DNA of 64,000 bases from Karstenula rhodostoma CBS 690.94 (Eukaryota; Ascomycota; Dothideomycetes; Pleosporales; Didymosphaeriaceae). Below are positions 10,486 through 22,225 of this stretch, piece by piece (positions within the stretch are counted from its first letter, which is position 1; each line of letters begins with the position of its first letter). The translations under genes and the position numbers were made by a program. The stretch spans positions 2,282,937 through 2,346,936 of the forward strand of contig MU001493.1 of NCBI GenBank assembly GCA_010093485.1, read 5' to 3'. Below the pieces are notes generated by a model. The model saw only the letters and a list, made by a program, of their open reading frames with translations. It was not told the DNA's origin and ran no database searches.

Positions 10486-13277
10486 GTGGGTCGAACAAGT
10501 GTTCCCAAGAACACCGATCGCACTTCCAGACGCCATGGCGCTTTCATACCTTGTGACGTTACACGCCATATACAGGAATTTGAATGCAACGATTTCATCA
10601 TGGGAAAGGCACAGGGTTCCAACCGGAAACGAACTAAGTTGACCCTGGGCACCTTCCTCCAACTCAAATCCGTTCCAGCCAACGTTGTCGCTCCTAGATC
10701 TCGGGCACCGCTTCCTGCACCGACTGAAGATCTCAGGCCGCTGCTAAAGACATTCTCTGGTGGGTATATTGCGTCACCCGCAGACTATACCAGAGACTGG
10801 CCCACTCCAGCCGAGGTACGTGCGCGCCATTTCAAAGGACTCTGTCTGGAGTGCCAGTTGATATTCGCAACATGGGGGCCGCCAAACGACGGGCTTGGCA
10901 TACGATATCGTGGAAGCAAGAACGCTCATCATAGTTTCAAGGACCTTGAACGTTGTTGGTGCCCTCTTTGCAAAATGCTGTTGCGCGAGTTTCGACACTA
11001 CGATGAGGAGTCGATGGAGCTTGTCCAGTCACGGGAGCATCGCGCGACGCGCAGCCACGTCAGGGTATATAAGCACGTGCGTCATGTGCCTTGTCACTAT
11101 GTGGAGTTGGAGTTTGTTGCTGGAGACAGGGTGCTTAAGCCTTCGTTTCGGATGTTAATCGCTGGTGAGTCACATTCTACCAATCACAGCAGACGAAACA
11201 AACCTTAGACTTCTTAGACGCACGTCGTCGTATTTGTAGCCTTAGGATATTTAAGAAATATTCAGACTTGATAGAGAACAGTATTAGACTGTCTTCTAGC
11301 TCTACTAGCTTCTGTTTCTATGGTACATTCTAGATAGTATAGGGCGTTGCGCATGCGAGGTGTCCGAGATTTTGCTTCGCCTACTTGGAGGTGTACGATA
11401 AGTCTAATGTTGAAATTAGGGCGAGAAAGTCAACCCAGAGCAGGAACGATTCATTCGTCGACAGACTGCGATTCGGTGTGGGAACTTGCCAACAAGTGGC
11501 TTCGAACATGCAGAGATATGCACGGGTATTGTGAAGAAACGTACCTGGACAAGGTACTACCGACACGATTACTACGAGTTGGAGCAGATAATAGCGAGCT
11601 GCGACTGGCACTGTCTAGCTCGCTACCGCAAAGTACAGAATACGCAACACTATCCCATCGCTGGGGTTCGAAGCCTTTTCTAAAGTTGACGCGAGCGAAT
11701 ATCGATGCTTTCCTGGACAATGTTCGGTTCGAGAGCCTATCAAAAACGTTCAGAGACGCTATAACGGCGGCACGAAATTTGGGATTCAAACATTTATGGG
11801 TTTGTTCTTACCATAATACCCAAGCAGAGTAATGTGGCCTCTAAAGCAGTAACAGATCGACAGTTTGTGCATCGTGCAGGACGACGACGGAGACTGGCAG
11901 CACGAATCTGTAAAGATGAGTCATGTCTACTCAAACTCTAGCTTAAACCTTGCGGCATCGGACTCCCCGGACGGCGAGACTGGGTTATTTTTCGAAAACA
12001 GACCCGACGTTCCTAATGTCTGGAAAGTATCGTTTCCACCTACCGGGACAACTCCTAGCAATACCATGTATTGGGAACGGGATGAGAAAGAACTAAACAA
12101 GATGTATGTATGGAATTGCATCACCAGTGGATCGAGAGCAATCATCGAGGACAACGCACTCACAGAAAGAGCTTGGACCCTACAAGAACGTCTACTTCCG
12201 CCAAGAACCCTCCACTTTGGCCGGGAACAGATTGCTTGGGAATGCCGCTTCTGCAATGCATACGAAGCACTTCCTGATATGTTCGAAGAAGGTATCATGG
12301 GCTTGTCACCTGAAAACTTCGCAGTGGCATTAGAAGACGGTGATTCACTGGAAGAAACTGACAACTTCAAGTTATGGTCTGATTTGGTTGAGGATTACAG
12401 TAAGAGGAGTATGACCTATGGTCGGGACAAACTGGTGGCTATCTCTGGTTTGGCAAGGATACTTGCTCCTGTTTTCGGCATGGAGTATGTTGCTGGGCTG
12501 TGGGTGAAGGACTTGATCAGGTCACTTGTATGGCATAAGAGGATTATGGAACCATCTTTGGGCACTGCGCCCGCGGCGTACCGGGCGCCGTCCTGGTCCT
12601 GGGCCTCCGTGGACGGTCAAGTCCGGTTTCCAATGGGGTTCATAGAGCGGGTTGAGGGCAAAAACGCAGTTGACGCCGATTATCCTGCAACACAGCCGGC
12701 TAAGGTACTAGGCATGTCTTCCCCTTGGGGCATCTGAACCCAAATAGATGCCGTGGTGTAACACGACTAATCTTCCATCTTAGAAGCCGTCGCAACATAC
12801 CCCGAAGATCAATTCGGCGAAGTCACAAGTGGCTTCATCTGTGTCCGCGCCCAGGCTTTGTTTCGAGTCACTATCGATACCGCCAAATGGCTCAATGAGC
12901 GACAGTTTCCGGTGCATATCCGTGGGCTCGGTCTGATCAAGGAATTCATTGCTTATCCAGACTTCGATAAAGAAGCACTTGAGGGCGAGTCGCTGTTGAT
13001 ACCACTTGCGTCTGGCATACAGGACTATCCCAACGACTATCCAGAGCTTCGAGGTCTCTTCCTTGAACATGTCGAAGACAGAGTTTATCGGAGAAAGGGC
13101 ACATGGCGTATAGGAGGGCAATATTCCGATCAGGGTTTTGATGAGATAAACAAAGTCGATTGGCTCTGGCAAGCAGAAAAGGCGGATCGCTTGTCCATAC
13201 GAAGTGAATGTGGTCTTGATGAGGGGAAGTATGCATGCTTATGGGACGGCGAAGCGTACAATGTGACGATAATTTAG
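10486..13277 (+). CDS. HET-domain (heterokaryon incompatibility) protein, 4 exons
   Basis: Member of the large HET family, some of which trigger cell death when unlike fungal hyphae fuse. Exons by eye: 10486-11164, 11420-11799, 11856-12711, 12784-13277, joining in frame to about 802 aa. The HET core begins with YATLSHRWG (near residue 301) and runs through LSKTFRDAITAARNLGFKHLW. It continues across intron 2 into IDSLCIVQDDDGDW and then the DNALTERAWTLQERLLPPR region. The Trp-rich APSWSWASVDG motif and a variable C-terminal part follow. Exon 1 has a Cys-rich segment (CLECQ, CWCPLC). The last intron only keeps frame if it starts with GC (12712-12783); the usual GT six bases earlier breaks the frame. 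The first intron is long (255 nt) and the least certain join. No partner gene is visible next to it. Confidence 0.8.
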
Positions 13278-14293
13278 AACAATAAAGTGTAGCTGCACTT
13301 CAGCTTGATCAGAACCTTGCAATGCCCACAGTACTTAGAAGGAGATAGCCAAATTACCGCTTTTTATCCGAGGTTGGAAAATAAAATGTCGCCCGTACAT
13401 AGGTACCTGTCCGGTCGTTCGAGGTTGGAGGTTAACTTGATCGAAATCTCATAGACTACAAAGTCCCACAATCTGTGCCTCTGGGTTCTGAGAGCGGCGT
13501 GGAGATTTTTCCTACATCTTCGAGCCGGACGAATTCTCATGTGAGGTTAAAAACAGTACTTTTAGATCACCCCATACACGTAAATCGCCCGTCAATCCAG
13601 AAAGCCCATAATCAAAAGATGGTAAATATCTCGGCCCAACGCAACAGCATGGCTTTCACCATTCTATCTTTTGGGCTTCTTCTTTAGTTCTGCTCCAGGA
13701 TAGACTAAGAAGAGAGAGCGTGCGGTATAGAGCCCTAGCTCGTCTCGAATCACGGTAGCCAAGTAGCCATGAAGTCGCAGGTTAGACGCTCAAGGAGAAA
13801 AATCCGCACAAAGACGATATCTTGGACTGAGAAGGTTTTGGCATGCAAATCAACTCCAACATAGAACATACAGCCGCAGCTTTCGAGCCAATCTTCACCA
13901 CATGATTGCGATAGTGGCCATATTCAAAAGCATACATGAAGAAAAGTCACACAGAACTTGGAGGGCTCCATGCGAAGGAACCTATCGTCCTTTTGGACCA
14001 CTCAAACATCATGCATTTGTTGTTGTTCACCTTTTAGTTCGTCGCTGGGCAAATTAATAGTGTGGAATAAGAGCGAGGGATGAAACATTGTATCTATAGC
14101 TTCCCTGCTCGATGTAGTGCAATTGGAAGGCGCAGCACGTGAGAGCTGATAAGGTATAGTTCATCACGTGGCAGTCCAGTGCAAACGGCGGCACCGAAAT
14201 GCTTCGCAATCCCACCCACTGATTAGATGCCTCCCATTGTCGTTACTGATAAACTGAGTACGTGGTATATTAACCGCAGTGCGCCTTTGCTCT
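13278..14293. other. Intergenic region between convergent HET and AA9 genes
   Basis: About 1 kb with no supportable gene. A TCACGTGG E-box-like site occurs near 14164. Otherwise nothing recognised. Confidence 0.5.
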
Positions 14294-15206
14294 TTACACT
14301 CCAGTCCACACTGGCGGCCCCGGAATCTTGTACGTCTGAATTAATTTAGCACCTGAGTTCCGCGAGTCGAAGGTTGCGCACTTACAGTCCTGTTCGACAC
14401 ATCCGGCGCATAAATATTGATGTTGATCTCCGGCTCTGGACACCATCAGCAACTGACTTTCCTTAACCCCATGACAATACTGACGATCCATACTCCACAC
14501 CCCCGGAATCTTCACCAAATACTCTGCGTCTGGCTCCGCGCTCCCGTCACCCCCAACATCCAAGTGCGCACACTCCGGATAGAACTGCGGCTTATTCGCA
14601 CTATGCAGACTAATGATTTCATGTCTCACAAGATACTTCCCCTTCTTCAGCTCCCTCGGCACAATCTCGCTCCACAAACTCGGATTCCCATCCCAGTTCG
14701 AAAACGTCTTCTGGAACCAGTTCCCCAGCTCGACCGTCCCGTCTTGCAGTCCCCGCTCCCCGATTTTGAACCAGTCTGCCTTCGAGGAGTCGAACGTGTG
14801 GCAGTCGTCGTTGGTGCAGCGCGCCATCCATGCAAGCATGGGACCAACGGTATGCACCCAGTACATGTATACGGCGGTGATGTTCTGGCCGGGGAGGATG
14901 GGGATGTAGGCGCGGGCGGGGGTGCCGGGAGTATTGCAGGAGAGGGAGGCGTTGGTAGTTTCAAAGATGGGGTCGTTGGTGGTCCATTTTCTTTGGACCA
15001 TCCAGGGGGCGGCGTCTTGAGAGGGTTGGTCATCGAAGGGGGAGTATCTGTTTGGGGCATCAGCGGCAAATGTAGGGTGGGTTTGAGAACTGAAGATACC
15101 CTGGATACCAGGTGTCGCCGACGGTGTAGTTCAGGCATCCTCCGTGGGCCGAGGCTTGGGAAGCTAGCCAGCTGGCTGCAAGCATGACAGTGCGCCACAT
15201 TCTCAT
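14294..15206 (-). CDS. Lytic polysaccharide monooxygenase, family AA9 (formerly GH61)
   Basis: Secreted copper enzyme that oxidatively cleaves cellulose or related glucans. Exons (reverse order): 15100-15206, 14494-15047, 14386-14435, 14294-14335, giving 250 aa. A 20-residue signal peptide ends in ASA, so the mature protein starts with His21, the N-terminal copper-brace His required in this family. The segment YMYWVHTVGPMLAWMARC probably supplies the second His. YLVRHEIISLHSA and PQFYPECAHLDVGG are the family's conserved core, including the axial Tyr. The protein ends in TYKIPGPPVW, typical of AA9 without a cellulose-binding module. Exons 3-4 are short and were placed by frame and motif (PEININIYAPD). 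It is divergent to the CE1 esterase across a 751-bp promoter. Regioselectivity cannot be predicted. Confidence 0.88.
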
Positions 15207-15957
15207 AGAGACGAGGAATTATGGACAAGACCGGTCAGTAATTACATGGAATCCACCAAGATAAAACAACAGGATGCTAAGTCTAACATCAAATCTGCGA
15301 AGCAGCGCGATGGAGTGCAGCTCGGAAAGTGGTATGACGATGCTCAAGCTGACGCACCTAGGAACGTTCAGAAGTCTGGTAATCGAGCGCAGCAGGATCT
15401 CCCCACATCCCCAGGTTTCGCAGTATATGAATCCCGCCTTTGGTGAGACTATTCTAGAATAGATTGTCGGCATTCTTACTGTGGGTAAATTGGCTGCCAC
15501 CCCGGTAATTGCTCCGCACAATTTATAGAAGCAGCACCTGACGTCCTGCTATGTAAGGCGAGTGCCGCTTCGTGGGGCTGAGTGTACCAAAGCTTTGTAG
15601 CAAATATAACAATGCGGTCGTGACTGAACGATTGGATTGCGGTGCGCGACCCATGTGGGCGAAAACGTAGGGAAACAAGGGTGCGCGTTCACAACCGGCT
15701 GATATTGCTCGAGTCTTAGCTGAAAGCTTGATGGCTAATCCTTGCGTTTTAGCCTGCCAATGTCGCGACTTTGGGACAACTAATGGTAGATGAACTTGCC
15801 ACAGTTTGAAAGGAGCTATGAAGCTGTGTGGGTCAGCTCAATCTTGGGATTTCCACCAATACACAGAAAAGGCCCCGCTTGAGGCAAAGAGTGAGGCGCG
15901 ATACATAGTCAAATTTTATCTGCTCATTCTAGACACATCTAGAGGGCCTCAATAACC
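15207..15957. promoter_or_regulatory. Shared divergent promoter of the AA9 and CE1 genes
   Basis: 751 bp between two start codons pointing away from each other, with no gene inside. It contains the GGCTAA-N10-TTAGCC inverted repeat at 15733-15754. Confidence 0.6.
15733..15754. promoter_or_regulatory. Xyr1/XlnR-type inverted repeat GGCTAA-N10-TTAGCC
   Basis: Perfect inverted pair of GGCTAA hexamers with exactly 10 bases between them. GGCTAA is the known core of the (hemi)cellulase activator XlnR/Xyr1, and a 10-bp-spaced inverted pair is known from the Trichoderma xyn1 promoter. It lies 204 bases before the CE1 start and about 527 bases before the AA9 start. Function here is inferred. Confidence 0.6.
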
Positions 15958-16974
15958 ATGATGCGTTGTCGAAATCTTGTAACCGCGTTGTCATTTGGGG
16001 CTTACGCATTCGCGGCGTCGCTAACGCAGGTGACGAACTACAATAACGATGCGAAAGCAAAGCCGGGAATGTGAGTATCTCGAAAAATGAGACAAACAAA
16101 ACTAAAACCGAAGTAGGTGGGTGTACGTCCCAGACGCCGTGAAAATCGATGCGCTTGTCGTTGCAATCCACTCTTGCCAGTCTTCTGCGCAAAAGTATTT
16201 CCAAAACAGCAAGATTCCATGGCACCAGGGATCTGATAGGAAAGGCTATGTCACGGTTTGGCCAAGTTCGACAACCGAATGTTGGGATGTATCGAGCAAA
16301 GCTTCACTGACGCACAACGGAGGTGGTGATTCGAACGCCATCGCGAACATGGTATTTGACTCTTGGCCATCGTCCACTTCAACACTCTGAACAGACAACA
16401 GATCAAATACGCAATCACCCAGTACAAGATCGACCCGAAGAAGGTCTTCGTGACGGGTGGATCCTCGGGAGGTCAGTCACATAGTGGAACCTCAAAACAT
16501 AGCTGACCTCGATCAGCAATGATGTCCAACGTCATGGCCGCGACCTACCCTGACCTCATTACGGCCGTATCGCTCTACTCCGGTGTACCAGCCGGCTGCT
16601 TCGTCTCTTCGTCCGGAGCAGCCGCCGCGTGGAACAATACCTGCAGCGGTGGAAACAGCAAGACAAGTCCAGAGCAGTGGGGCAACGTAGTTCGAGCCAT
16701 GTATCCCGGCTACACCGGTGCTCGCCCTCGCATGCAGATCTGGCATGGATCCACAGATGGCACTTTGTCACCCAATAATTATCAGGAGACCATCGACCAG
16801 TGGACAAATGTCTTCAACGCCAGCCTTACGCCAACTTCTTCGAAACCAAACACACCTGAGAAGAACTACAGGATGGACGACTTCGGGCCAGAGGTGGAGG
16901 GCATCTGGGCTCAGGGCGTTGGGCACTCGGTGCCATCACACCTTGATGCCTCGGAGGCATGGTTCGGTCTGTGA
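15958..16974 (+). CDS. Secreted CE1-type esterase (acetylxylan/feruloyl esterase, PHB-depolymerase fold)
   Basis: Would remove acetyl or feruloyl groups from xylan outside the cell. Exons 15958-16070, 16117-16351, 16402-16471 and 16517-16974 join in frame to 291 aa, the usual size of a catalytic domain without a CBM. A hydrophobic N-terminus (VTALSFGAYAFAAS) is a likely signal peptide. The nucleophile elbow TGGSSGAMMSN (Ser about 137) is split by intron 3. IWHGSTDGTLSP near residues 210-225 and VGHSVP near the end probably carry the catalytic Asp and His. Two Cys pairs suit a secreted protein. It is divergent to the AA9 LPMO and probably co-regulated with it. Acetylxylan versus feruloyl specificity cannot be settled from sequence alone. 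Confidence 0.82.
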
Positions 16975-17441
16975 GATATCTCGGGAGGGGTAAACGAGCG
17001 AGTATGGTTGATCCCTTTCAATCAGAGTGATGAAAGAGACATTATGCAATGCATTCGTCTGAGCCCCACTGTATTTCGCTTGATGTGAGACTCCCAAAGA
17101 CCAGCGACTGGAAGATTGGTGGGGAATGTTGGCAAATAGACATGTCGTGTCCGTCATCGAATGATTCCAAAAAGGTGCAGTGGAACGATTGGAATGATTT
17201 CACAGGTGCGGGGTTCAATTGAAAAACCATCTAACCGCCTTCGGTTAGTCTACGAATTAGCTTTTGAGTGTCATTCTCCGCCTATTGTTATGATCCTCAA
17301 AAATCTAGATTTCACGGCCGCAAGTGACTATGTTGTTGAAAAGCAAAAAAGTAATTATGTTGATATTTATCAAGTGGTATATTTACAATCATTCTCATAT
17401 CGGCTTTTCAGTGTGCCAAAATCATATCCCCCATCGTAACC
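16975..17441. other. Convergent intergenic spacer
   Basis: 3' flanks of the CE1 esterase and the alcohol dehydrogenase; AT-richer towards 17.3 kb. No gene seen. Confidence 0.5.
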
Positions 17442-18844
17442 TTAATACCTCTTCAGCTCCGGGGAACCCTCGCACGCCGGGGCGCTGAATTTTGTCTCCA
17501 CATAAACCTTCTGCATGCCATCCGCCTTCTCCTCAAACTTGTAGTAAACCTTGTCGAGGTCCTCAAGCCTGACACGGTGCGTGACCATCTTGAGCGGATC
17601 AATCTGACCATCTTCGATCATCTTTAGGAGCGATTCCCAGTAGAGGTGGACGGGTGCTTGACCGTTTCCGATGAGGCGGATGCCGCGCTCCATCAAGGAC
17701 CCGATGTTGAAGTGGTTGGTGAAGCCGACGTACACGCCGGTGATACCGCAGCGTCCGAAATTACGTGTGGAAGTGATCATCTCGTTGATGAGCTCGCTGG
17801 TGTCCGTCTCCAAGCCAAGCATCATCTCGAAGTAGTGGGCCCAGCCCTTCGCGTACTCGCCTGCCGCGCACTCAATGCTGACATCGGGACCGCGGTTGTT
17901 GCACATCTCCTTGAGTTTGCTTGTAACGCTCTCACCCTTGCCAAGAGTCGAAAAGTCAAGCGTATCGACGTGAGGGTACCGGTCCTTGACGAAGTCCAGT
18001 CGCCAATTCTGATCGATCATGATGACGCGCGAAGCACCGTTCAACAACGAGAATTCTGCTGCCATTTGTCCGATAGGTCCAGCGCCCCATATGGCAACCA
18101 CGTCGCCCTTCTTCACACCAGTATCGACGACCGCATGCCAACTGGTGCAGAGAACGTCGGAAAGGTACAGGCCCTTCTCGTCGGGGATGTTATCGGGGAG
18201 AGGGAGGAGGTTGACGTCCCCGTAGGGAACACGGGTATACTCTGACTGGCCGCCAGCGAAGCCGCCGGTGAAATGTGAGTATCCGAACATGCCAGCTGTG
18301 CGTCCACCGTACATGGCGTTTTCGATGGTGTTTGAGTTTGTCTTTTCGCATTGCGAAGAGAGCTTCTGGTCGCAGTAGTAGCAGTTGCCGCAGGCAATCT
18401 GGAAGGAGGCTACAACGCGCTGCCTATGGTAATGTTAGTTTTTGCTTCGCGCACAGCGCCACAGAAAACGTACCCTTTCCTCAACTTTTTCACTTCGCTG
18501 CCGACCTCGTCAACAATACCGCAAAACTCGTGACCGAGAATATCGCCTTTCTGTAGCTCTACGACGGTTCCGTGCAGGAGATGCAAGTCGGATCCGCACA
18601 CGGTCGAGCCAGTGATCTTTAGTATTACGTCGCGCGGTTCCATGATCTTAGGTTTTGAAACCTCGATCATCTCGACCTTGTTCTTGCCCATCCAGGCAAG
18701 CGCCTTCATCGTGCCCTCGCCAGCGGCATTCGGTGCTGTATCAGGGTTCGTGACATCCTGCACAGTCGTGGCGTTGTCGCTATGGCCGATAGCCTGCTCG
18801 GCTTTGAGAGCTGCTTGGGACATAGCCATGTTTGGAGATTTCAA
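17442..18844 (-). CDS. Zinc-dependent alcohol dehydrogenase (MDR, GroES-like)
   Basis: NAD(P)-dependent oxidoreductase of the medium-chain family, about 450 aa. Exons 18474-18844 and 17442-18423, the intron restoring KLRKG-QRVVASFQ. Catalytic-zinc residues are visible in STVCGSDLH and GHEFCG. The four structural-zinc cysteines lie in ACGNCYYCDQ and the following SQC. The nucleotide-binding fold has AIWGAGPIGQMA. The layout resembles fungal formaldehyde/glutathione-independent dehydrogenase-like proteins, but the substrate is unknown. There are about 45 extra residues before MKALAW, so the start may be one of several Met codons (18844, 18829 or the internal MKALAW). It is convergent with the CE1 gene; no operon-like logic. 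Confidence 0.85.
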
Positions 18845-20119
18845 TTGGATAAATTTTACGAAGTAAGAGGGGTATCACAATAAAATCCGTAAAGAGAAGT
18901 ACGGAGGGGAATGTACAAGAAGGCGGGGCATGTTCACTAGTGATAAACAAAGTAATACATACCTATGACATAGCTACACATGCTCCTCTACGTTGCAGTG
19001 CGCTCACGTCCCGTCTACGGCCTATTACTCGTCCCTGCAATACATGCTCGAAGGAGCGAACCGATACGTCATGACTTTGTCAAAGCCGTCGGCAGATGGT
19101 TATCGGCGGCCAACGACACGGCAGCGGCAGCGCGTTCGCCTTGTGCTGTGCCGCGCCGGTCAGATCGCATAGTTGGGGCATCGAGATGGGGTTTCGAGAA
19201 ATGTCATGTTGACGACATCGCTCCACAGGCTTGGCGCTGGCTTGGGCAAGGATGCCACGTGCTGATGGGTTTAACTCGGGTCTCGCCGTTGTGCCTCGGC
19301 ATAGAAGCCACCGATGACGACGTTCCCAGGCTGTTCGCAGGTTGTTCGGGGGGTTTTCTTTGTGCGCAATCTTGGTCACGACCGTGATGTCCAGAGATCA
19401 GCTGCAGTGCGTGAGGTTCGAAACGTTTTGTGCAATTTAGACGTAAAAAGTCACCAGATGTCGGCTTCAGTGTACGAGGACTTGCAGGTCTTATATATTC
19501 TGGCTGTAGAGCACCTTGCTGGATCCCAACTTCATTGGCGTGATTTGGGCCGTTGATCGCGTATAAGTCACGGAATGAAGGTCGCGTAGAAAACGAAAAT
19601 GTCACGTGACGCGGCTTTTATCCGCTGTCCACGTGATTCTTCCTAAACGTTAGAAAGGATCCAAGACGCATGTCCATTCGGGGATTTCGGAGCCTTTGAA
19701 GGCAATAAAAAGTTGCCCGTGGGTGTATGTGGGGCGCCCGCGAGGAGGAAGGAGTATGGGGGTGATCGGGGGAAGTCACGTGTAACCATTGCTCTGCCCA
19801 GGGGCAAGTTCCCATCATACATCCATAAACAAGTATGGCTCCGTCAGCTTCGGCCTTCGAACGGAGTGGGTGGTGGAAAGCAAACACAGTGCGATAGGAA
19901 TCATCGGCTTGATATATATATACGGGCAAAGAGTGTGTTGCTGGGTTTGGGGAAACATATCGTCCACACTACCCATGATTCCAGGACAATCTACAAGCTT
20001 CAATTCTTGTTTAACTTATCAAGTGTGTATGTATGTGATTGCAGTCTATTAACGGATCTAATGTAGCGCGAATGAAATGTCAAGAGAAAATAAAAAACCT
20101 CTCCAGGAGGTGTGAGAAC
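18845..20119. other. Intergenic region, ADH-APH1
   Basis: About 1.3 kb with no supportable gene. It contains CACGTG sites near 19612 and 19632 and the second copy of the dispersed repeat. Confidence 0.5.
19679..19796 (+). repeat. Dispersed repeat copy 2 with a CACGTG core
   Basis: Partner of 9971-10071. The two share an ordered set of blocks (GGGGAT, CGGAG, GGCGCCCG, GAGGAGGA, GGGTGATCGG, AGTCACGTGT). This copy has a ~15-base insertion and several transition differences. No ORF or terminal inverted repeat seen. Confidence 0.5.
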
Positions 20120-21706
20120 TTACGAATGCGTGAACAAAGACTTGAATGCGTCCTTCAGCATGTTTTCGGCCTCAGGCCAGCCCTGGAGCATCCCAAGACG
20201 CACTCTAAAGTCCCTGGGAAAGACGCCCTTCAACTGAGGTAGTTCTTTCAGGAGGCGCTGGATTGTTGCATCACGATAGTAGTCGAACTCCAAAGCCTCA
20301 ACCGCGGCACAGGTTGCACCCGACTTGAGCGTCCACTTAGCATCATTGTAGTTACCGGTTTCCTCGGGATCAAGCGCTTCTGCAAGATAACTGTGGTACG
20401 CCTTTCGATAGGACTCAAGCTGCCAGGGCATGAGTGAGTACTTGGGAGAGTCTTCGAGACGACAATTGTAGGCTTCGTCAAAGTCCTTGCGGAGGAAAAG
20501 AGGAAGGCTCGAATAGCCGGCCCAGCGTGGTACAGTGCGAAGCCCAGACCAGTCAATAATTCCGGTGATCTTACCGTCTTCATCAACAAAGATGTTCTGC
20601 AAGTCAAGATCCGGATGCGCAAGCACGAAAGTCTCTGGAGTGCTCTCATAAGCCTCATCGGTAACAGGCTTATCCACAGAGCGGGGCAAGGTATCGCAAA
20701 TGATTGCATGCATCCTCGCGAATGCCCGCGCCTGGCACATCTGCTCTTCATCTTCAACATCATCGAAGTCTGACTCATACTTCTCATCCTTCTTCGCCTG
20801 AAGGTATTCAGCTGTGGAAGAAAATGGGCCAGTCTTGATCATAACCCCATCACGGGCGTGTTTAAAGTAATGTCCAACCGTGGGAGGTGGTGCGTTCCAG
20901 CGATCTTCAATATGCAAGGCTCCAATCTTGTCGAATTCATGATCTTGTAGCTTCGCCATGATATTTGCGAGGTCCTTGAGGAATCGCAGACGCTTACCCT
21001 CCAACTCGGGTGAAGGACTACCTGCACCCTGAATGGTCCAGGTACCATCATCCAGCTTTTGCCACATATCGTGGTCGAACCAGAGGTTCTCATATGCTGA
21101 CACACCATCGATCCTCGGCATGATGGTAAATGGCGCGCCAAGGATATTGTCGAATCCGGCATCCCATTCATAGACAAATGGAACACGCAACCTGATCTTG
21201 TTTTTCAGATATTGTTGGTTCATGACTTCGGTGCGAAATTCGAATGCATGGTCGTCGGTCCAGGTCTCCCGCGTGCCCTTGAAAGGGACCCTCACAACCA
21301 TCTGTTCTTGGTTATCGTTCAAGTCCACTGTCACGCAGTAGTTGTAAGTCCCTTCATTGTGATCGATTACCTTGCAAACGAGTCCATTGCATTTCTCTGG
21401 GTCCCAGATGCTCATGATCAGCTCAACGAATAGGCTATCGTCGATAGAGCGAATGCGGTCCTTGGCGGTCGGGGTTTCCGTTTGGGTGTTTGACGTGTTT
21501 GAAGTCGAAACCTCTTGCTTTTGCTCTTGCTCGGGCAGAGCCGGTTCCTGGGACACATGTTCAACTGCCACGGAAGATTTCATGAGCAAGTTGAGAATCT
21601 GGCCCATCGAAGGCAACTTCGGCATGTTGCAAAGAATTGACATGTTTCGAGATATTCCGGGCTGGCCGGTTTTGAGGGATAGCTCAAGGCTGGGATCAAC
21701 CCGCAA
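20120..21706 (-). CDS. APH-family phosphotransferase, copy 1
   Basis: Protein-kinase-like small-molecule phosphotransferase of the aminoglycoside phosphotransferase (APH) fold, common and expanded in fungi with unknown substrates. Single exon, 528 aa. A nucleotide-binding N-lobe has NEGTYNYCVTVDLND and VVRVPFKGT. The catalytic loop is HPDLDLQNIFVDE, followed by the metal-binding GIIDWSG. C-terminal helices contain FLRKDFDEAYN. The start could also be an internal Met (MSILCN, about 21 codons in). It shares the strand and layout with the intact copy at 24725-26179 and the decayed copy between them, pointing to local duplication. It is unlikely to be a drug-resistance enzyme. Confidence 0.8.
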   Translation of the reverse strand: MRVDPSLELSLKTGQPGISRNMSILCNMPKLPSMGQILNLLMKSSVAVEHVSQEPALPEQEQKQEVSTSNTSNTQTETPTAKDRIRSIDDSLFVELIMSIWDPEKCNGLVCKVIDHNEGTYNYCVTVDLNDNQEQMVVRVPFKGTRETWTDDHAFEFRTEVMNQQYLKNKIRLRVPFVYEWDAGFDNILGAPFTIMPRIDGVSAYENLWFDHDMWQKLDDGTWTIQGAGSPSPELEGKRLRFLKDLANIMAKLQDHEFDKIGALHIEDRWNAPPPTVGHYFKHARDGVMIKTGPFSSTAEYLQAKKDEKYESDFDDVEDEEQMCQARAFARMHAIICDTLPRSVDKPVTDEAYESTPETFVLAHPDLDLQNIFVDEDGKITGIIDWSGLRTVPRWAGYSSLPLFLRKDFDEAYNCRLEDSPKYSLMPWQLESYRKAYHSYLAEALDPEETGNYNDAKWTLKSGATCAAVEALEFDYYRDATIQRLLKELPQLKGVFPRDFRVRLGMLQGWPEAENMLKDAFKSLFTHS

Positions 21707-22225
21707 TGAATGAAATATTTAGTTGAAGTTGAGATAGATGCCGCTGGTTACTGTGAAGGTTGTTAATGATGGTTATGCTTTGCAGTTAGTATGCTGGCCG
21801 GATTAAGGGGAGGAGTAGGAAACCTCCCTGTTTTATTTACCGCTCTCGCCTTTATGTACTAACAATGGCGTTGATGATTGTGAAAGAAAAGCTTTAAGCC
21901 GAACTATTTCCTCTTTGTCAAAATAGAATAGACCTCACAGCTGAGGCCTACACAATGCAAACAATGCGGAGCTCTATCCCAACACAACGCACACATAAAC
22001 TCATCACATCGTTGTTCATTCTGATCTTAAATTTTGTGAGCTCACTATACTGCATTCCTTTCACTATGATCACTCAGTCTAGATGCTTATATACCGTGCC
22101 ACTGGATATTCAGTTGAGCTCAAACAATCACGAAATCAACCTCCTAACTCTGTCTACCCCAAACACTTCCGGCTAAACAGCTGAAAACGTTTCTTTACGA
22201 TCGAGCACTTGACCCAAAGACAACC
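21707..22225. other. Intergenic region
   Basis: Divergent spacer between APH copy 1 and the small ORF at 22226. No gene supported. Confidence 0.45.

Noticed and set aside
14417..15187. 256-codon plus-strand open frame
   Set aside because: Antisense to the AA9 gene, whose motifs and splice sites are clear.
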